64,000 nucleotides of DNA. It comes from Bin87 sp965220095. GTDB lineage: Bacteria; Chloroflexota; Dehalococcoidia; Lucifugimonadales; UBA3495. Shown here one piece after another: positions 7,220 through 17,243 of the stretch. Positions within the stretch are counted from its first letter, which is position 1, and each line of letters opens with the position of its first letter. Below the pieces are notes generated by a model. That model saw only the letters and a list, made by a program, of their open reading frames with translations, was not told the origin of the DNA and did no database searches. Location of the stretch: NCBI GenBank assembly GCA_965220095.1, contig OZ244805.1:2294001-2358000 (forward strand), read 5' to 3'. A program made the position numbers and the translations under genes.

Positions 7220-9748
7220 ATGACCGCTCCGCATCTCGAAACCTTGTCAATCCCGGTTGAAGGGATGACGTGCGCCGCCTGTGTCCATCACGTGGCTGAG
7301 GCGCTCCGAACGGTGGACGGAGTGCAGGACGTGAGCGTGAATCTGGCCACCGCCAGGGCTACCGTCAGCCTCAGCGACACCCGGGAAAACTCCCCGGACA
7401 TTCACCATCTGGCGGACGCCGTGGCCGCCGCCGGTTACTCCATACCCCCGGTGCGCCACGTGTACCCGGTAACCGGCATGACCTGTGCTGCCTGCGTCCA
7501 TCACGTGGGCGAGGCGTTGCGGACGGTGCCCGGCGTGTCCAGCGTATCGGTAAACCTGGCCACCGCCACCGCCGCTGTGGAGCATCTGCCCACCGCGGTC
7601 GAGCCGGCGGCCCTGGCCCGCGCCGTCGCCGATGCCGGGTACCAGTTGGACACCACCGCCACCGGCGCGCAGCGGGGCGATGCGCGGAGCCAGGAAGAAC
7701 GGGCGTTGCGACGGCGGTTGAAGGTGGCGGCATTGGGCGCTGCCGCGCTGTTGCTGGGCAGTTTCCCGCTGCTACCGTGGGTAGACTGGCTGCTGTCGTT
7801 CTGGTGGTATCCGCCGACACTGTGGGCGGTGGCGACACCAATCCAGCTTTGGGCGGGCTGGCCGTTCTACGTTGCCGGCTGGGCCGGTATGCGTCGCCTG
7901 CAACCTAATATGCACACTCTGATCGCTCTGGGCACGTCGGTAGCCTACGGGTACAGCGCGGTGGCGGTGGTATTCATGCTGGCGGCGCCGTCGGCGTTGG
8001 CGTTCACCGGAGGACGACAACTGCACTTCGACATGGCGGCAATCATCGTGGCGCTGATACTGCTGGGGCGATGGCTGGAAGCGCGGGCGTTGTCGCGCAC
8101 GTCCGACGCCATCGGCCGGCTGGTGGATTTGAGACCGCAGACAGCTCACCTGATTGCTGCCGACGGCGAAAACCTCGACGTTCCCGTCGAGCGGGACGTT
8201 CTGATAGAGCAGGTGGAAGTCGGGAACATTCTCGCGGTGCGTCCTGGCGAGCGAATCCCGGTCGATGGCGAGATTGAGACCGGCGCATCGTCCATAGACC
8301 AATCGGCGTTGACCGGCGAAAGTATGCCGGCGGACAAATCGGTCGGCGACCCGGTATTCGCCGGCACGCTCAACAATACGGGCGCGTTTACCATGCGAGC
8401 CGCCCGCGTCGGTGCGGACACGACGCTGGCACAGGTCATCCGCCTGGTTGAGGAAGCGCAGGGTTCCGCCGCGCCCGTGCAGCGGCTGGCCGACCGCGTT
8501 GCCGCCTGGTTCGTGCCGGCCGTGGGCGGTGTGGCCATTGCCGCCGCTATTATCTGGCTGTTCCTGGGGCCGGAGCCATCATTTCAGTACGCCATCCTGA
8601 CGCTGGTGGCTGTCCTCATCATTGCCTGCCCCTGCGCCCTGGGGTTGGCAACGCCGACGGCAATCATCGTGGGAGTAGGCCGGGGAGCCGAACGCGGTAT
8701 CCTGATTCGCAGCGCCGCCGCTTTGGAACGAGCCCACGCCGTTGGTGTGGTGGCCGTGGACAAAACCGGAACGCTGACCCACGGCAACCCGGAAGTTACC
8801 GAAGTGGTAGCCACGGATGGAATCACCGCCAGCGATGTGCTCCGCTACGCCGCGTCCGCCGAGCAACTGTCTGAACATCCGGCCGGCAGAGCCGTCGTGC
8901 GCCGGGGGTTGGCAGACGGAATGACGCCGACGGCAGTGTCAGACTTCGCGGCTCATCGGGGGGCCGGAGTAACCGCCACCGTCGGTGGAAGCAAGGTTGC
9001 CGTCGGAAATGCTGCCCTGCTCGCCGACGTGGGTGCGGCGATTCCTGCGGCTCTGTCCGATGCCGCAGACGGGTTGGCCGCGCAGGGTCGCACGCCGATG
9101 TTCGTGTCCAAAGACGGCAACCCGCTAGGCGTGATCGCCGTGGCAGATGGCATCAAGTCAAACGCAGGGGAAGCGGTGGCGACGCTGCGGTCGCTCGGGG
9201 TGCGCACCGTGATGCTGACCGGCGACCGGCCCGAGGTGGCGGCGTCCGTGGCGGCGGCTTGCGGCATCTCCGAGTATCGCGCCGGTATGCTGCCCGCCGA
9301 CAAGGCCGCAGTGATCGGCCAACTGCGCGCCGAGGGCAACGTCGTTGCGATGGTTGGCGACGGGATCAACGACGCGCCGGCGTTGGCATCAGCGGACGTT
9401 GGCATCGCCATGGGCGGCGGCGCCGACATAGCGCGCGAGTCGGCGGACATTACGCTGATGCGGGACGACCTGATGGCGGTTGCCACGGCGCTGCGGCTGT
9501 CCAAAGCCACAATGCGAACCATCCGGCAGAATCTCTTCTGGGCGTTCATCTACAACGCGCTGCTGATCCCGGTAGCGGCCGGAGCGCTGTATCCGGTATT
9601 TGCCGCGTTGGGAGGAGTGCCCGGCGGCCTGACATTCTTCTTCGGCGACGCTGGTTTCCTGAACCCGATCCTGGCTGCGCTGGCGATGGCGTTCAGCTCG
9701 GTAAGCGTGGTCAGCAACTCGTTGCGGTTGCGGGGGGCGACGCTATAA
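7220..9748 (+). CDS. copA: Cu(+)-exporting P1B-type ATPase
   Basis: An 842-residue copper-efflux ATPase of the cytoplasmic membrane. Two N-terminal HMA domains each carry GMTCAAC (CxxC at 18-21 and 89-92). Then follow membrane helices, the actuator loop LTGES, the transmembrane copper site ACPCALGLATPTA, the phosphorylated Asp in DKTGTLTHG, the SEHPAGRA nucleotide-binding motif, TGDRPEV, and the hinge VGDGINDAPALASADVG. The last helix has NPILAALAMAFSSVSVVSNS, the typical Cu(I) M-x2-S-S motif, which argues against Zn or Cd. An upstream in-frame GTG at 7187 is possible but sits too close to the promoter. A YHS protein follows downstream. Confidence 0.95.
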   Translation: MTAPHLETLSIPVEGMTCAACVHHVAEALRTVDGVQDVSVNLATARATVSLSDTRENSPDIHHLADAVAAAGYSIPPVRHVYPVTGMTCAACVHHVGEALRTVPGVSSVSVNLATATAAVEHLPTAVEPAALARAVADAGYQLDTTATGAQRGDARSQEERALRRRLKVAALGAAALLLGSFPLLPWVDWLLSFWWYPPTLWAVATPIQLWAGWPFYVAGWAGMRRLQPNMHTLIALGTSVAYGYSAVAVVFMLAAPSALAFTGGRQLHFDMAAIIVALILLGRWLEARALSRTSDAIGRLVDLRPQTAHLIAADGENLDVPVERDVLIEQVEVGNILAVRPGERIPVDGEIETGASSIDQSALTGESMPADKSVGDPVFAGTLNNTGAFTMRAARVGADTTLAQVIRLVEEAQGSAAPVQRLADRVAAWFVPAVGGVAIAAAIIWLFLGPEPSFQYAILTLVAVLIIACPCALGLATPTAIIVGVGRGAERGILIRSAAALERAHAVGVVAVDKTGTLTHGNPEVTEVVATDGITASDVLRYAASAEQLSEHPAGRAVVRRGLADGMTPTAVSDFAAHRGAGVTATVGGSKVAVGNAALLADVGAAIPAALSDAADGLAAQGRTPMFVSKDGNPLGVIAVADGIKSNAGEAVATLRSLGVRTVMLTGDRPEVAASVAAACGISEYRAGMLPADKAAVIGQLRAEGNVVAMVGDGINDAPALASADVGIAMGGGADIARESADITLMRDDLMAVATALRLSKATMRTIRQNLFWAFIYNALLIPVAAGALYPVFAALGGVPGGLTFFFGDAGFLNPILAALAMAFSSVSVVSNSLRLRGATL

Positions 9749-9819
9749 TATGTGCAAACCGGGCGCTAGCCGATACAACCCGCCTCACTGCTCCGGCATT
9801 GCCGCAAGGGAAACTGCCA

Positions 9820-10407
9820 ATGGACAATAACAGCCTCAATGTCCTTAGTCCGGTCATTATCGCGATAATCGGCAGTCAGGCCGGCATCGTGATAGCTATG
9901 CTGGCTACACTTCTCCCGATGGCAATCGGGGTAGGTCGTCTCCCCGGCCGCAGGGAGCATAACGAACTAAAACAGGAAGTGGCCGGGAATAAGGAAGAGC
10001 TCAAACGGGATATAGCCGAGAATAAGGACGAACTCAAACGGGAAGCAGCCGAGCTCAGGCGGGAAGCAGCTGAGAATAAGGACGAACTCAAACGGGATAT
10101 ATCCGAGCTTAGGCGGGAAGCAGCTGAGAATAAGGATGAGCTAAAGGACATAATCGCCGAAACCTGGCGCGATCTTGAAGACCGCATCGCAGACACCCGG
10201 CGAGAACTTGACACTAAAATCGATCGGGTCAAAGTTGACCTCGAAGACAAAATCGACAATGCCAAGAACGAAGTCCTGCACGAAATCCGCCGCAGCCAGC
10301 AGCAGATAATCCTGGCCCTGGTTAACCATACGCACCGCGACGATGGGCAACCAGTATTCACGCTGCCGCCGGACATAGAACCGGTGCCGTCCCCCGCCGA
10401 TAACTAA
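9820..10407 (+). CDS. membrane-anchored coiled-coil protein
   Basis: A 195-residue protein with one N-terminal membrane helix (VIIAIIGSQAGIVIAMLATL region) and a long charged coiled coil. The coil is built from repeats of ENKDELKR(D/E) and ELRREAA, then LEDRIADTRRELDTKIDRV. The C-terminus is short and non-helical. It resembles DUF1640/apolipoprotein-like coiled coils but I cannot assign a function. The start ATG has AAGGGAAA 6 nt upstream. It lies 71 bp after copA. A second protein of the same design, with the membrane helix at the other end, is at 42087-42548. Confidence 0.75.
   Translation: MDNNSLNVLSPVIIAIIGSQAGIVIAMLATLLPMAIGVGRLPGRREHNELKQEVAGNKEELKRDIAENKDELKREAAELRREAAENKDELKRDISELRREAAENKDELKDIIAETWRDLEDRIADTRRELDTKIDRVKVDLEDKIDNAKNEVLHEIRRSQQQIILALVNHTHRDDGQPVFTLPPDIEPVPSPADN
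9988..10150 (+). repeat. in-gene tandem repeats (33/54 bp) coding the coiled coil
   Basis: AATAAGGAnGAnCTnAAACGG recurs at regular spacing, first alone (33 bp) and then twice with a 21-bp GAGCTnAGGCGGGAAGCAGCT module added (54 bp). Period multiples of 3 keep the frame, so the coiled coil has grown by unit duplication. Confidence 0.8.
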
Positions 10408-10442
10408 CCCTAACCACAGGCAGCACTGAAGGTAGTATTGAC

Positions 10443-10676
10443 ATGGCAACCGCAACCGATCCCATCTGCCTGATGCAGGTGGATACAGACAACCCCAACG
10501 GCGGCGCCAGCGAACACGCCGGCGCAACATACTATTTCTGCGCCCCCGGCTGCCGGATCGCGTTCGAGCGGGACCCGGAGGGGTGGGCATCCGGACGCAA
10601 CAAGCCGATCTCGATGGATGCGCCCCAATCCCAGCCGTTGACTATCGTTCGCCGCCTCTTTCGCCGCGATAAGTAA
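10443..10676 (+). CDS. YHS-domain protein
   Basis: A 77-residue protein consisting almost only of a YHS domain: DPICLMQVD at the N-terminus, then YYFCAPGCRIAFERDPE. YHS domains bind metals (three Cys here, C9, C35, C39 approximately) and are often fused to or next to heavy-metal ATPases. Two genes downstream of copA, a role as small copper-binding partner is plausible but inferred. The ATG has AAGG upstream. The canonical D-P-V-C-G-M begins D-P-I-C-L-M here. Confidence 0.85.
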   Translation: MATATDPICLMQVDTDNPNGGASEHAGATYYFCAPGCRIAFERDPEGWASGRNKPISMDAPQSQPLTIVRRLFRRDK

Positions 10677-10707
10677 CGCCAGGCAGTTGGCCTGGCGCAC
10701 ACGGAAT

Positions 10708-13407
10708 CTAGACGTTTGCGCCGCAGCAACGTTTGTACTTGCGTCCGCTGCCGCAGGGACACGGTGCGTTGCGACCTATCTTGCGGCCGCCGCGCGGAGC
10801 ATTGGCAGTGCGACTACCGTTCACCGCTGCCATCGGGCTGACCGGTGAGCGCAGCGCATCCCGTCGCCGACCACTGCGGCTGGCGCCGTTGTTTTGCGAC
10901 CCGTTACCGGAACCCGCGGCATCGCCGTTCGCCGAGTTGCCCTGACCTGGAGCCTCGGGCGACAGCGTAACGTGGAACAGCGTGTGGGTAACTTCCCGTT
11001 GCATTTGCCGGGTTAGTTCCGCGAAGGCGCGCTGGCCTTCCGAGCGATACACGGCCAGCGGGTCGCGCTGCCCGACGGCGTGCAGACCCACGCCGGTGCG
11101 CAGGTTTTCCATGTTGGTGAGGTGATTGACCCAGTGAGTGTCGATGGATTTCAGCAGCAGCAGGCGCACCAGAATCTGCATCTGCTCCGTGCCGAGGTCT
11201 CGCTCTTTCGCTTCGTAGAGGGTTTCGGCGTGTTGATGCAAGATGCCGTCGATTCGCTCGCGGCTCACCTGCAACAGTTTATCCGGCGTGTCGATCTCGG
11301 TCGGCAGGGGGCAAATCTGACCCAATGATGCCAGCAGCCCGTCTGCGTTCCAGTCGTCGACGTGGCGAGACTGGAGATGGTTGGCCGTCAGTTGCTCGAA
11401 CTCGGTGCGCAGCATCTCCAGCAAGCGCTCGCGCAGACCTTCGCCGGCCAGGATACTAGAACGCTGGGTGTAGATAACCTCCCGTTGCTGGTTGAGAACG
11501 TCGTCAAAGTTCAGCAGGTGCTTGCGCACATCGAAGTGGTAACCCTCAACCTTCACCTGTGCGCTGTTGATGGACTTGGTGATGATTTTGTTCTCCAGCG
11601 GTTCGTCATCGTTGAGGCCAGTCCAGCTCATTACATTCTTGATGCGATCGCCGCCGAAGCGTTGCATCAGCTCGTCTTCCAGCGCGACGAAGAACTGGCT
11701 GCTGCCGGGGTCGCCCTGCCGGCCGGCGCGACCGCGCAGCTGATTGTCCACGCGCCGTGCTTCGTGGTGCTCGGTGCCAATGACGTGCAGGCCGCCCAAA
11801 TTGACCACCTGCTGATGCTCGTCCTGCCAGCCTTCGCGGTCAGTGTCGGCGCCGCCCAGCACGATGTCGGTGCCGCGCCCTGCCATGTTGGTGGACACGG
11901 TAACGGAACCGGCCCGTCCGGCCTGCGCCACAATGGTGGCCTCGTGCTCGTGGTTGCGGGCATTGAGCACCTGATGTTCGATACCGCGCTTGCGGAGCCG
12001 TTCGCTCAGCTCTTCCGACGTTTCAATGGAGGTTGTGCCTACCAGCACCGGTTGGCCGGACTGGGAGCGGGTGGCGATGCTCTCCACCACGGAGCGCCAC
12101 TTGCCTTCGGCGGTGGGAAAAATCAGGTCGGTGGAATCGAAGCGCACCATGGGCAGGTTGGTCGGCGCCGCCACCACTTCCAGCCCGTAAATCTTATAGA
12201 ACTCGTCAGCTTCGGTCACAGCGGTACCGGTCATGCCGGATAGCTTCCGGTACATCCGGAAGTAGTTTTGCAGGGTGATGGTGGCGTAGGTAACGCTCTC
12301 CCGCTGAATCTTGCAGCCCTCTTTGGCCTCTACCGCCTGATGCAGCCCGTCAGACCAGCGGCGGCCAGACTGCAGACGGCCGGTAAACTCATCAACGATG
12401 ACGACCTCGCCGTTCTGGACCACGTAGTCTTTATCCTTGACCTTCTGAACCTGAGCCACCAGCGCGTTTTCAATGTACTGCACCAGGTGGAAGTTCTCGG
12501 TGTCGTATAGATTGTCCACCCGCGTCCAACGCTCCATCTTGCCGATGCCTTCCTGGGTCAGCGAGATGGCCTGCGAGCGTTCGTCGATTTCGTAGTCATC
12601 ATACAACTGCAATCGAGGAGCGAGCCGGGCGAAGGTGTAGTAGTGCTCCACCGGCTGCTGGGCCGGCCCGCTGATGATGAGGGGCGTGCGGGCTTCGTCA
12701 ATCAGGATGTTGTCAACCTCGTCAACGATGGCGAAATGACGTCGGCCCCGTTGCACCTGCCCGTCCACGCTCAGAGCCATGTTGTCGCGCAGGTAGTCGA
12801 AACCAAATTCGTTGTTGGTGCCGTAGAGCACATCGGCCTGGTAAGCCTCGGATCGGTGCACCGGAGCCAGGAACTGGAAGCCACCCCTGCCCACGCTGGT
12901 GAGTTCAGGGTCATAGATATAAGCGGCGTCGTGCTGCAGACAACCCACCGACAGGCCCAGCAGATGGAAGATGGGCCCCATCCACACTGGATCGCGGCGA
13001 GCCAGGTAGTCGTTGACGGTAACGATGTGCACACCGTCGCCGGTAAGGGCGTTCAGGTAGGCCGGCAGGGTTGCAACGAGGGTTTTACCCTCGCCGGTTT
13101 TCATCTCGGCAATCTTGCCGTCGTTGAGCACCGCCCCACCGATGAGCTGTACGTCATAGTGGCGCTGGCCCAGGGTGCGTCGGGCCGCCTCGCGCCCCAC
13201 GGCAAAAGCCTCGGGCAGCAGGTCGGCCAGCGTTTCCCCAGCCGACAGCCGGCGGCGAAACTCGACGGTTTTGGCGCTCAGGCCCTCGTCGTCCAGACTG
13301 CGCGTGTAATCTTCCAGCGCGTTCACCTGCGGCACCAGTTGGCCGCGCAACTTCTCGGCGGCGCGCTCCGGCGTGTCGCCGACAATTTTCTTTAGTAAAG
13401 TAACCAT
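10708..13407 (-). CDS. secA: preprotein translocase subunit SecA
   Basis: An 899-residue ATPase motor that drives preproteins through SecYEG at the membrane. Visible features: Walker A in MKTGEGKTLVATL, the DEVD box in AIVDEVDNILIDEARTP, the second nucleotide-binding half with STNMAGRGTDIVLGG and LRGRAGRQGDPGSS, and a C-terminal zinc-binding SEC-C motif CPCGSGRKYKRCC for SecB/ribosome contact. Before that tail lies a low-complexity Gly/Asn/Ser-rich linker. Length is normal. The start ATG at 13407 has GGTGAGGG upstream. It is transcribed towards copA and YHS and converges with them. Confidence 0.97.
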   Translation of the reverse strand: MVTLLKKIVGDTPERAAEKLRGQLVPQVNALEDYTRSLDDEGLSAKTVEFRRRLSAGETLADLLPEAFAVGREAARRTLGQRHYDVQLIGGAVLNDGKIAEMKTGEGKTLVATLPAYLNALTGDGVHIVTVNDYLARRDPVWMGPIFHLLGLSVGCLQHDAAYIYDPELTSVGRGGFQFLAPVHRSEAYQADVLYGTNNEFGFDYLRDNMALSVDGQVQRGRRHFAIVDEVDNILIDEARTPLIISGPAQQPVEHYYTFARLAPRLQLYDDYEIDERSQAISLTQEGIGKMERWTRVDNLYDTENFHLVQYIENALVAQVQKVKDKDYVVQNGEVVIVDEFTGRLQSGRRWSDGLHQAVEAKEGCKIQRESVTYATITLQNYFRMYRKLSGMTGTAVTEADEFYKIYGLEVVAAPTNLPMVRFDSTDLIFPTAEGKWRSVVESIATRSQSGQPVLVGTTSIETSEELSERLRKRGIEHQVLNARNHEHEATIVAQAGRAGSVTVSTNMAGRGTDIVLGGADTDREGWQDEHQQVVNLGGLHVIGTEHHEARRVDNQLRGRAGRQGDPGSSQFFVALEDELMQRFGGDRIKNVMSWTGLNDDEPLENKIITKSINSAQVKVEGYHFDVRKHLLNFDDVLNQQREVIYTQRSSILAGEGLRERLLEMLRTEFEQLTANHLQSRHVDDWNADGLLASLGQICPLPTEIDTPDKLLQVSRERIDGILHQHAETLYEAKERDLGTEQMQILVRLLLLKSIDTHWVNHLTNMENLRTGVGLHAVGQRDPLAVYRSEGQRAFAELTRQMQREVTHTLFHVTLSPEAPGQGNSANGDAAGSGNGSQNNGASRSGRRRDALRSPVSPMAAVNGSRTANAPRGGRKIGRNAPCPCGSGRKYKRCCGANV

Positions 13408-13742
13408 CAGAATCCCTCACCCCAACCCTCTCCCCACGAGCGAGAGAGGGAGCAGATAGTTCAGTATATCAAGGTTGCCGGTAGTACGCAGGGGATGGCG
13501 TGGACAGATTGCCGGTCGTTGATAATGGACGAAAAATCGTTGCTATTTGACGCTAGCGTTGTAAAGGGTAGCCATTCGCTGATTTTCACGTTATTCGATA
13601 TTCGATTGGTGATTTCACAGGATATCGTGATTCACGGAGTCAATAGCTTGTCGCCCAGCGTTTTTCGTTTTTTGACGTGTTGGTTTGGCGCCATTAAGAC
13701 CATTTAAGGTAAAAATCATACTTCACAGAATGGAAGAAGAAA
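13408..13742. other. intergenic region, AT-richer
   Basis: This 335-bp stretch between divergent secA and the YiiX-like gene starts with a copy of the CCCTCACCCCAACCCTCTCCC repeat (about 13415-13455, with GAGAGAGGG on the far side). It then becomes clearly AT-richer than its surroundings. Short ORFs here have no convincing protein character. It probably holds the promoters of both genes, but no strong consensus box is evident. Confidence 0.5.
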
Positions 13743-14945
13743 ATGAATCACAGCTTCGCTAGGATAATCGCGGTTTTGGCTCTGCTTGCCTTTCTGGCAG
13801 CGGGATTGCCTCCGTCTTTACCTGTCGCCATCGCTGAAGATACGGATGAGCAAGCGGGTGAGATTGACATGGAGACGGACGACGACGGCAACGGCATCCC
13901 CGACGAATTCGAGACCGAGTTCCGGAAGCTGCTGACGTCAATGGAGGAAATGGATGCCAGTGATACGAAGTTGCACGATATCTATGATAGCAAGCCATAC
14001 AAGGCCATTAGAGGGTTCTACGAGCGCTTGCCCATACAGGTCAGCACCAAACAGGGACTGGATGAAATTGCCGGGGAATTTCAAAAACTCGCCGCTGCGA
14101 ACTCGCTGGCCAAGCAGCAGAAAGCCGTTGAAAAGCTCCAAGAAAAACAAAGAGAACTGATTGATAATGACCCGGTGTACAAGCAGGCGGTAGAGTACAT
14201 TGCAGCCATGGCGCCAGCGTCCACTGGCGCCGGCGCTCACGCCAGTACCAAAGCCAGTGCTGCTGCGAGCGGAGTTGCCGGGAGAGGTGACAACCTGTCG
14301 GGGCAAAGCTTTGGGAGGAATAACGTTCTGGTTCAGAGTTCGTTGGAAGATCTTGAGGACGAAATCAATCGGATGGGAGACGTCTTGTTCAGAAACGCGG
14401 CGGATAGCTCCAGTGGATCTGCCATCGGATTCAGTCCGGCGTATGCGATGAATTGGAGCCATGTTGGAATCTACTCCGGGGATAATGAGATATACGACAG
14501 CAGCAAAGTTGACTGCCCAGACACGGGTGATGATGATGATGATGGAGTGGCTCTGAGACCGCTTTCAGAATTTTACGATGATGCCGATGACATAATGTAT
14601 GGTCAGTTGGCCAATCAGAGCTGGCGATGGAGCCAAGCTGGGGCACTGGAGGATGCACAAGACGCGTACGGTACCGATTGCCAAATACCCTTTACCTTGA
14701 ATGTCTTTGCTATGAGTGGCACCAGCACATTTTTCTGCTCCAAGTTGGTGTGGAGAACGTATCTGGACAATGAGAACTACTCGGTTAACTTGGATAGCAA
14801 CTCATTCACTTACTACTGGTGGCTTGTTAACAATCCGCTGTGGGGTTGGGTATCGGCATGGTACATCGTCACTCACACCGTTGCCCCGGATGAAATCGCG
14901 CTCTCGTCTTACCTGGACAGCTACTATGTGGCGGAAATCGACTAA
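13743..14945 (+). CDS. secreted YiiX/YebB-like permuted papain-fold hydrolase
   Basis: A 400-residue exported protein. A signal peptide (residues 1-31, cleaved after AIA) is followed by an acidic segment DDDGNGIPDEFE that looks like a Ca-binding loop, then a helical region, then the catalytic domain. That domain starts with MGDVLFRNA, has the catalytic His in WSHVGIYSG, then EIYDSS, and near the end the catalytic Cys in FFCSKLVWRTYL. The His-before-Cys order defines the circularly permuted NlpC/P60-like YiiX group (DUF830). The substrate could be peptidoglycan peptides or an acyl group. A lipoprotein gene followed in the same direction before an IS5 element separated them. Confidence 0.75.
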   Translation: MNHSFARIIAVLALLAFLAAGLPPSLPVAIAEDTDEQAGEIDMETDDDGNGIPDEFETEFRKLLTSMEEMDASDTKLHDIYDSKPYKAIRGFYERLPIQVSTKQGLDEIAGEFQKLAAANSLAKQQKAVEKLQEKQRELIDNDPVYKQAVEYIAAMAPASTGAGAHASTKASAAASGVAGRGDNLSGQSFGRNNVLVQSSLEDLEDEINRMGDVLFRNAADSSSGSAIGFSPAYAMNWSHVGIYSGDNEIYDSSKVDCPDTGDDDDDGVALRPLSEFYDDADDIMYGQLANQSWRWSQAGALEDAQDAYGTDCQIPFTLNVFAMSGTSTFFCSKLVWRTYLDNENYSVNLDSNSFTYYWWLVNNPLWGWVSAWYIVTHTVAPDEIALSSYLDSYYVAEID

Positions 14946-14972
14946 CTGAGGATTTTCGGAAGCCGTCCCTTA

Positions 14973-15905
14973 GAGCCTATCCTAATAACCCGGCGGCTCT
15001 GAGGGCGATGAGGGCGCAGGCGAAATGCAGGAAGGCAATGTAGTTGGCGGGAGACTTGTCCCAACGGACCAATATCCGCCGGAAGCGGTTCAGCCAACTG
15101 TGCGTCCGTTCCACCACCCAGCGTCGGGCTTTGAAGCCGGCCGCTTTCTTGATGGCCTGGGCCTCTTCGCCCCGGCTGCGGATGTGCGCCGTGAAGCCGA
15201 ACTCGTCCAGGGTGCGGCGCACCTCATTGAAGTCGTAGCCCTTATCCAGGCACATACCCTGGGCGGTCTCCGGACTGGGTACGGGTCGCGGCACCGGCAG
15301 GCTGTCCACCGTGGCCCGCACCAGCTTCATGTCGTGGCGGTTGGCTCCGTCCACCGCCAGCCCCACCGGAATGCCTTGGGCTTCGGTCAACAGGCTGCGC
15401 TTGACCCCGCTCTTACCCCGGTCGGTGGGATTGGGCCCGGTTTTTTCCCCCGCCCAGGGGCGCTTTGGTCAGCGCCCCGTCCATGCTCAGCCAGCTCCAG
15501 TCCAAGCCCTGCAATTCGTCGTAGCGTTCCAGCCCCGTCCGCCATAGCTCCCGGAATACCCCGGCGGCCACCCATTCCTGGAAGCGCAAATGAGCGGTGG
15601 AGCCGGAGCAAATGCCCGTGGCGTCCAGAGCTTTCCACTGGCAGCCGGTACGCAGCACGTAGAATATGCCGTTGGCGCAAGTCCGGTCGGGCACTCGGGG
15701 CCGGCCGCCGCCCAGAGGATGGGTATTCACCCGCTGGGGAATCAGCGGGGCCAGCACCGCCCACAGCTCGTCGGATACCTGAAAGGAGCCGGTGGTGGGG
15801 TTGGTCGGTGTGGCCGGGCCAGCGCGCTTGGGTCGCGGTGGCTTGGGTTCTTTCGCTTTAGTCATTCCCCCAGTTTAGCCCAGGTTTGGTTTTTAGGATA
15901 GGCTC
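14973..15905 (-). mobile_element. IS5-family element (933 bp)
   Basis: The ends are perfect inverted repeats, GAGCCTATCCTAA and TTAGGATAGGCTC, with a 3-bp target duplication TTA at 14970-14972 and 15906-15908. A TNA target is typical of the IS427 subgroup of IS5. One transposase gene split over two frames fills the element. It sits between the YiiX-like gene and a lipoprotein gene that were probably one operon, 20 bp before the latter's start. Confidence 0.9.
14977..15865 (-). CDS. IS5-family DDE transposase, two frames
   Basis: The N-terminal frame (15865 to 15413) has the DUF4096-like segment FQVSDELWAVLAPLIPQ, GCQWKALD and the first catalytic Asp in LSMDGALTKAPLGG. The C-terminal frame (ending at 14977) has GLAVDGANRHD (second Asp) and RRWVVERTHSWLNRFRRIL (Glu), so the DDE triad is complete across both. 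The frames meet at a GGGGGAAAAAAC run. Many IS5/IS427 elements use a programmed frameshift here, but the offset between the frames is +1 (or -2), not the -1 that the A-AAA-AAC heptamer would give. Either unconventional shifting occurs or this copy carries an indel. Confidence 0.8.
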
Positions 15906-15924
15906 TTAGCGGGAACATCGTCAA

Positions 15925-16305
15925 ATGTCAATTATCAGGTGGCAGCGCTCCCGCTGGGCTTTACTGGTGGTGATGCTCGTTCTGGCAATCGCGTGCGGTG
16001 GTCGTCAGGACGAGCTTCCGGCCAATCCAGGATACCTGCGTGCCGCAAGTTCGCGGGTTGGCAATCTCACCATCTTCGATGCCAACACCTTTGAGATTTA
16101 CCGGTCCGTCAATCTGCCGCGGGCGATTGTCGCTTACTCCCATCGAATGGAATTTGACCAGACTGGGCGCATTTGGATTGGCTCAAGTCAGGCTGGCATC
16201 GACCGTCTGGTTAGGAAAAAGGACCGCGTGTTGGTATTTTCTCCACGCGGAGACTTGGAGCACGAATTGGACTTGGCTGGACTTTCCGCATTTCAAGCGG
16301 CGTAA
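15925..16305 (+). pseudogene. lipoprotein, truncated by an insertion sequence
   Basis: The N-terminus is a lipoprotein signal (hydrophobic core, lipobox AIACG). It is followed by segments such as RVGNLTIFDANTFEIYRSV and GRIWIGSSQAGIDRLV that look like the first blades of a YVTN/NHL-type beta-propeller. Native sequence stops at 16276; the final residues come from the inverted repeat of the next insertion sequence. The rest of the gene is not found on the far side of the IS cluster (19264 onward), so a deletion accompanied or followed the insertion. Confidence 0.7.
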
Positions 16306-17060
16306 GCCAGGGAATCGACAAGTCGGTGGTACAGAGCGACTGGGAGTTCCTGCGTATCGGGGTCGACGGCCGACGTTGAAAAACCCTCCGAGGCCAGCCA
16401 CAGGTGGCGTCGCACCAGGGCAATGGCGTCCACGAAGGTCGGCAACGGCTTGTCGTACCAGGCCGCTCGGCGCTGGGTCATGGGGCGCTGTTTTTGCAAC
16501 CCGTGGGCGGCCAGGGTGGTCCAGGAGAAGATTCCCAGCAGGACGGGCGTGGTGCGGGCGATGGCCAGGTCGGACCACTGGCGTTGGGTTTCCAGGCCCA
16601 GGTGGGTCCGCACCTCCTGAAAGGTAACTTCCAGTTGCCAGCGCAGGACAAACCATTCCAGGATCTGGGTCGGGTCCGCGGCGGGGTCGGTGCACAGCAA
16701 GGCCTGGGTGGCGAAGGAGCCCTGGGGATCCCGGATCAGCACCCAGCGGATGCGGACTGGAGACTTGCCGGAGCGGTACCAGACCGCCGTTTGCGACGTG
16801 AGTTCCACCGTGCGGGTGGCGCCGTCATAGCAGGCCACGGCCACGCTGGCCCAAGTTGCCTGGGGCTGGTCGAGGATCGTTTTCAGCGCGGGTCGCCGCG
16901 CGCCTTTCAGCGGCGGGCGGCCGTTCTGACCCGGCTGACGGGCTGGCGCGGGCGCATAGAGAGCGGCGTCCAGCCGTAGTCTGGCAATGAGGGTAACGGG
17001 TTCACGGAGGGATTGGCAGCAGTGGAGCAGGTCCAGCACGGCGTAGCTGTTGTCGCCCAC
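16293..17060 (-). pseudogene. transposase C-terminal part (outer IS copy)
   Basis: This 255-residue ORF starts in GDNSYAVLDLLH and contains RTVELTSQTAVWYRSGKSPV, RWVLIRDPQGSFATQALLC and the Glu-bearing FVLRWQLEVTFQEVRTHLG, the C-terminal half of a DDE transposase. The N-terminal half lies in another frame because a 25-bp palindromic repeat (about 17090-17114) sits inside the gene, and its start is displaced beyond the inner IS. Confidence 0.8.
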
Positions 17061-17243
17061 CAGCGCCAGTGGACGTTGGGGCAGCCAGCGTGGTTCGGCA
17101 GGCTCACCATGAGCGGGGTTGCAGGATCATCTGTCGCGCCCAGTCGGTGAGCTTCTTGTGCCGACGTCCCTGCTGTTGGTAGTACCGGGTCGATGGCGCC
17201 AGCACGGTGAGCGCCGGCAAGGCCCAATGGCGTCCGGCCCAAG

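Noticed and set aside
11362..12243. Long plus-strand ORF of 293 codons inside secA
   Set aside because: It is antisense to clear SecA motifs and reads as low-complexity shadow sequence typical of GC-rich DNA.
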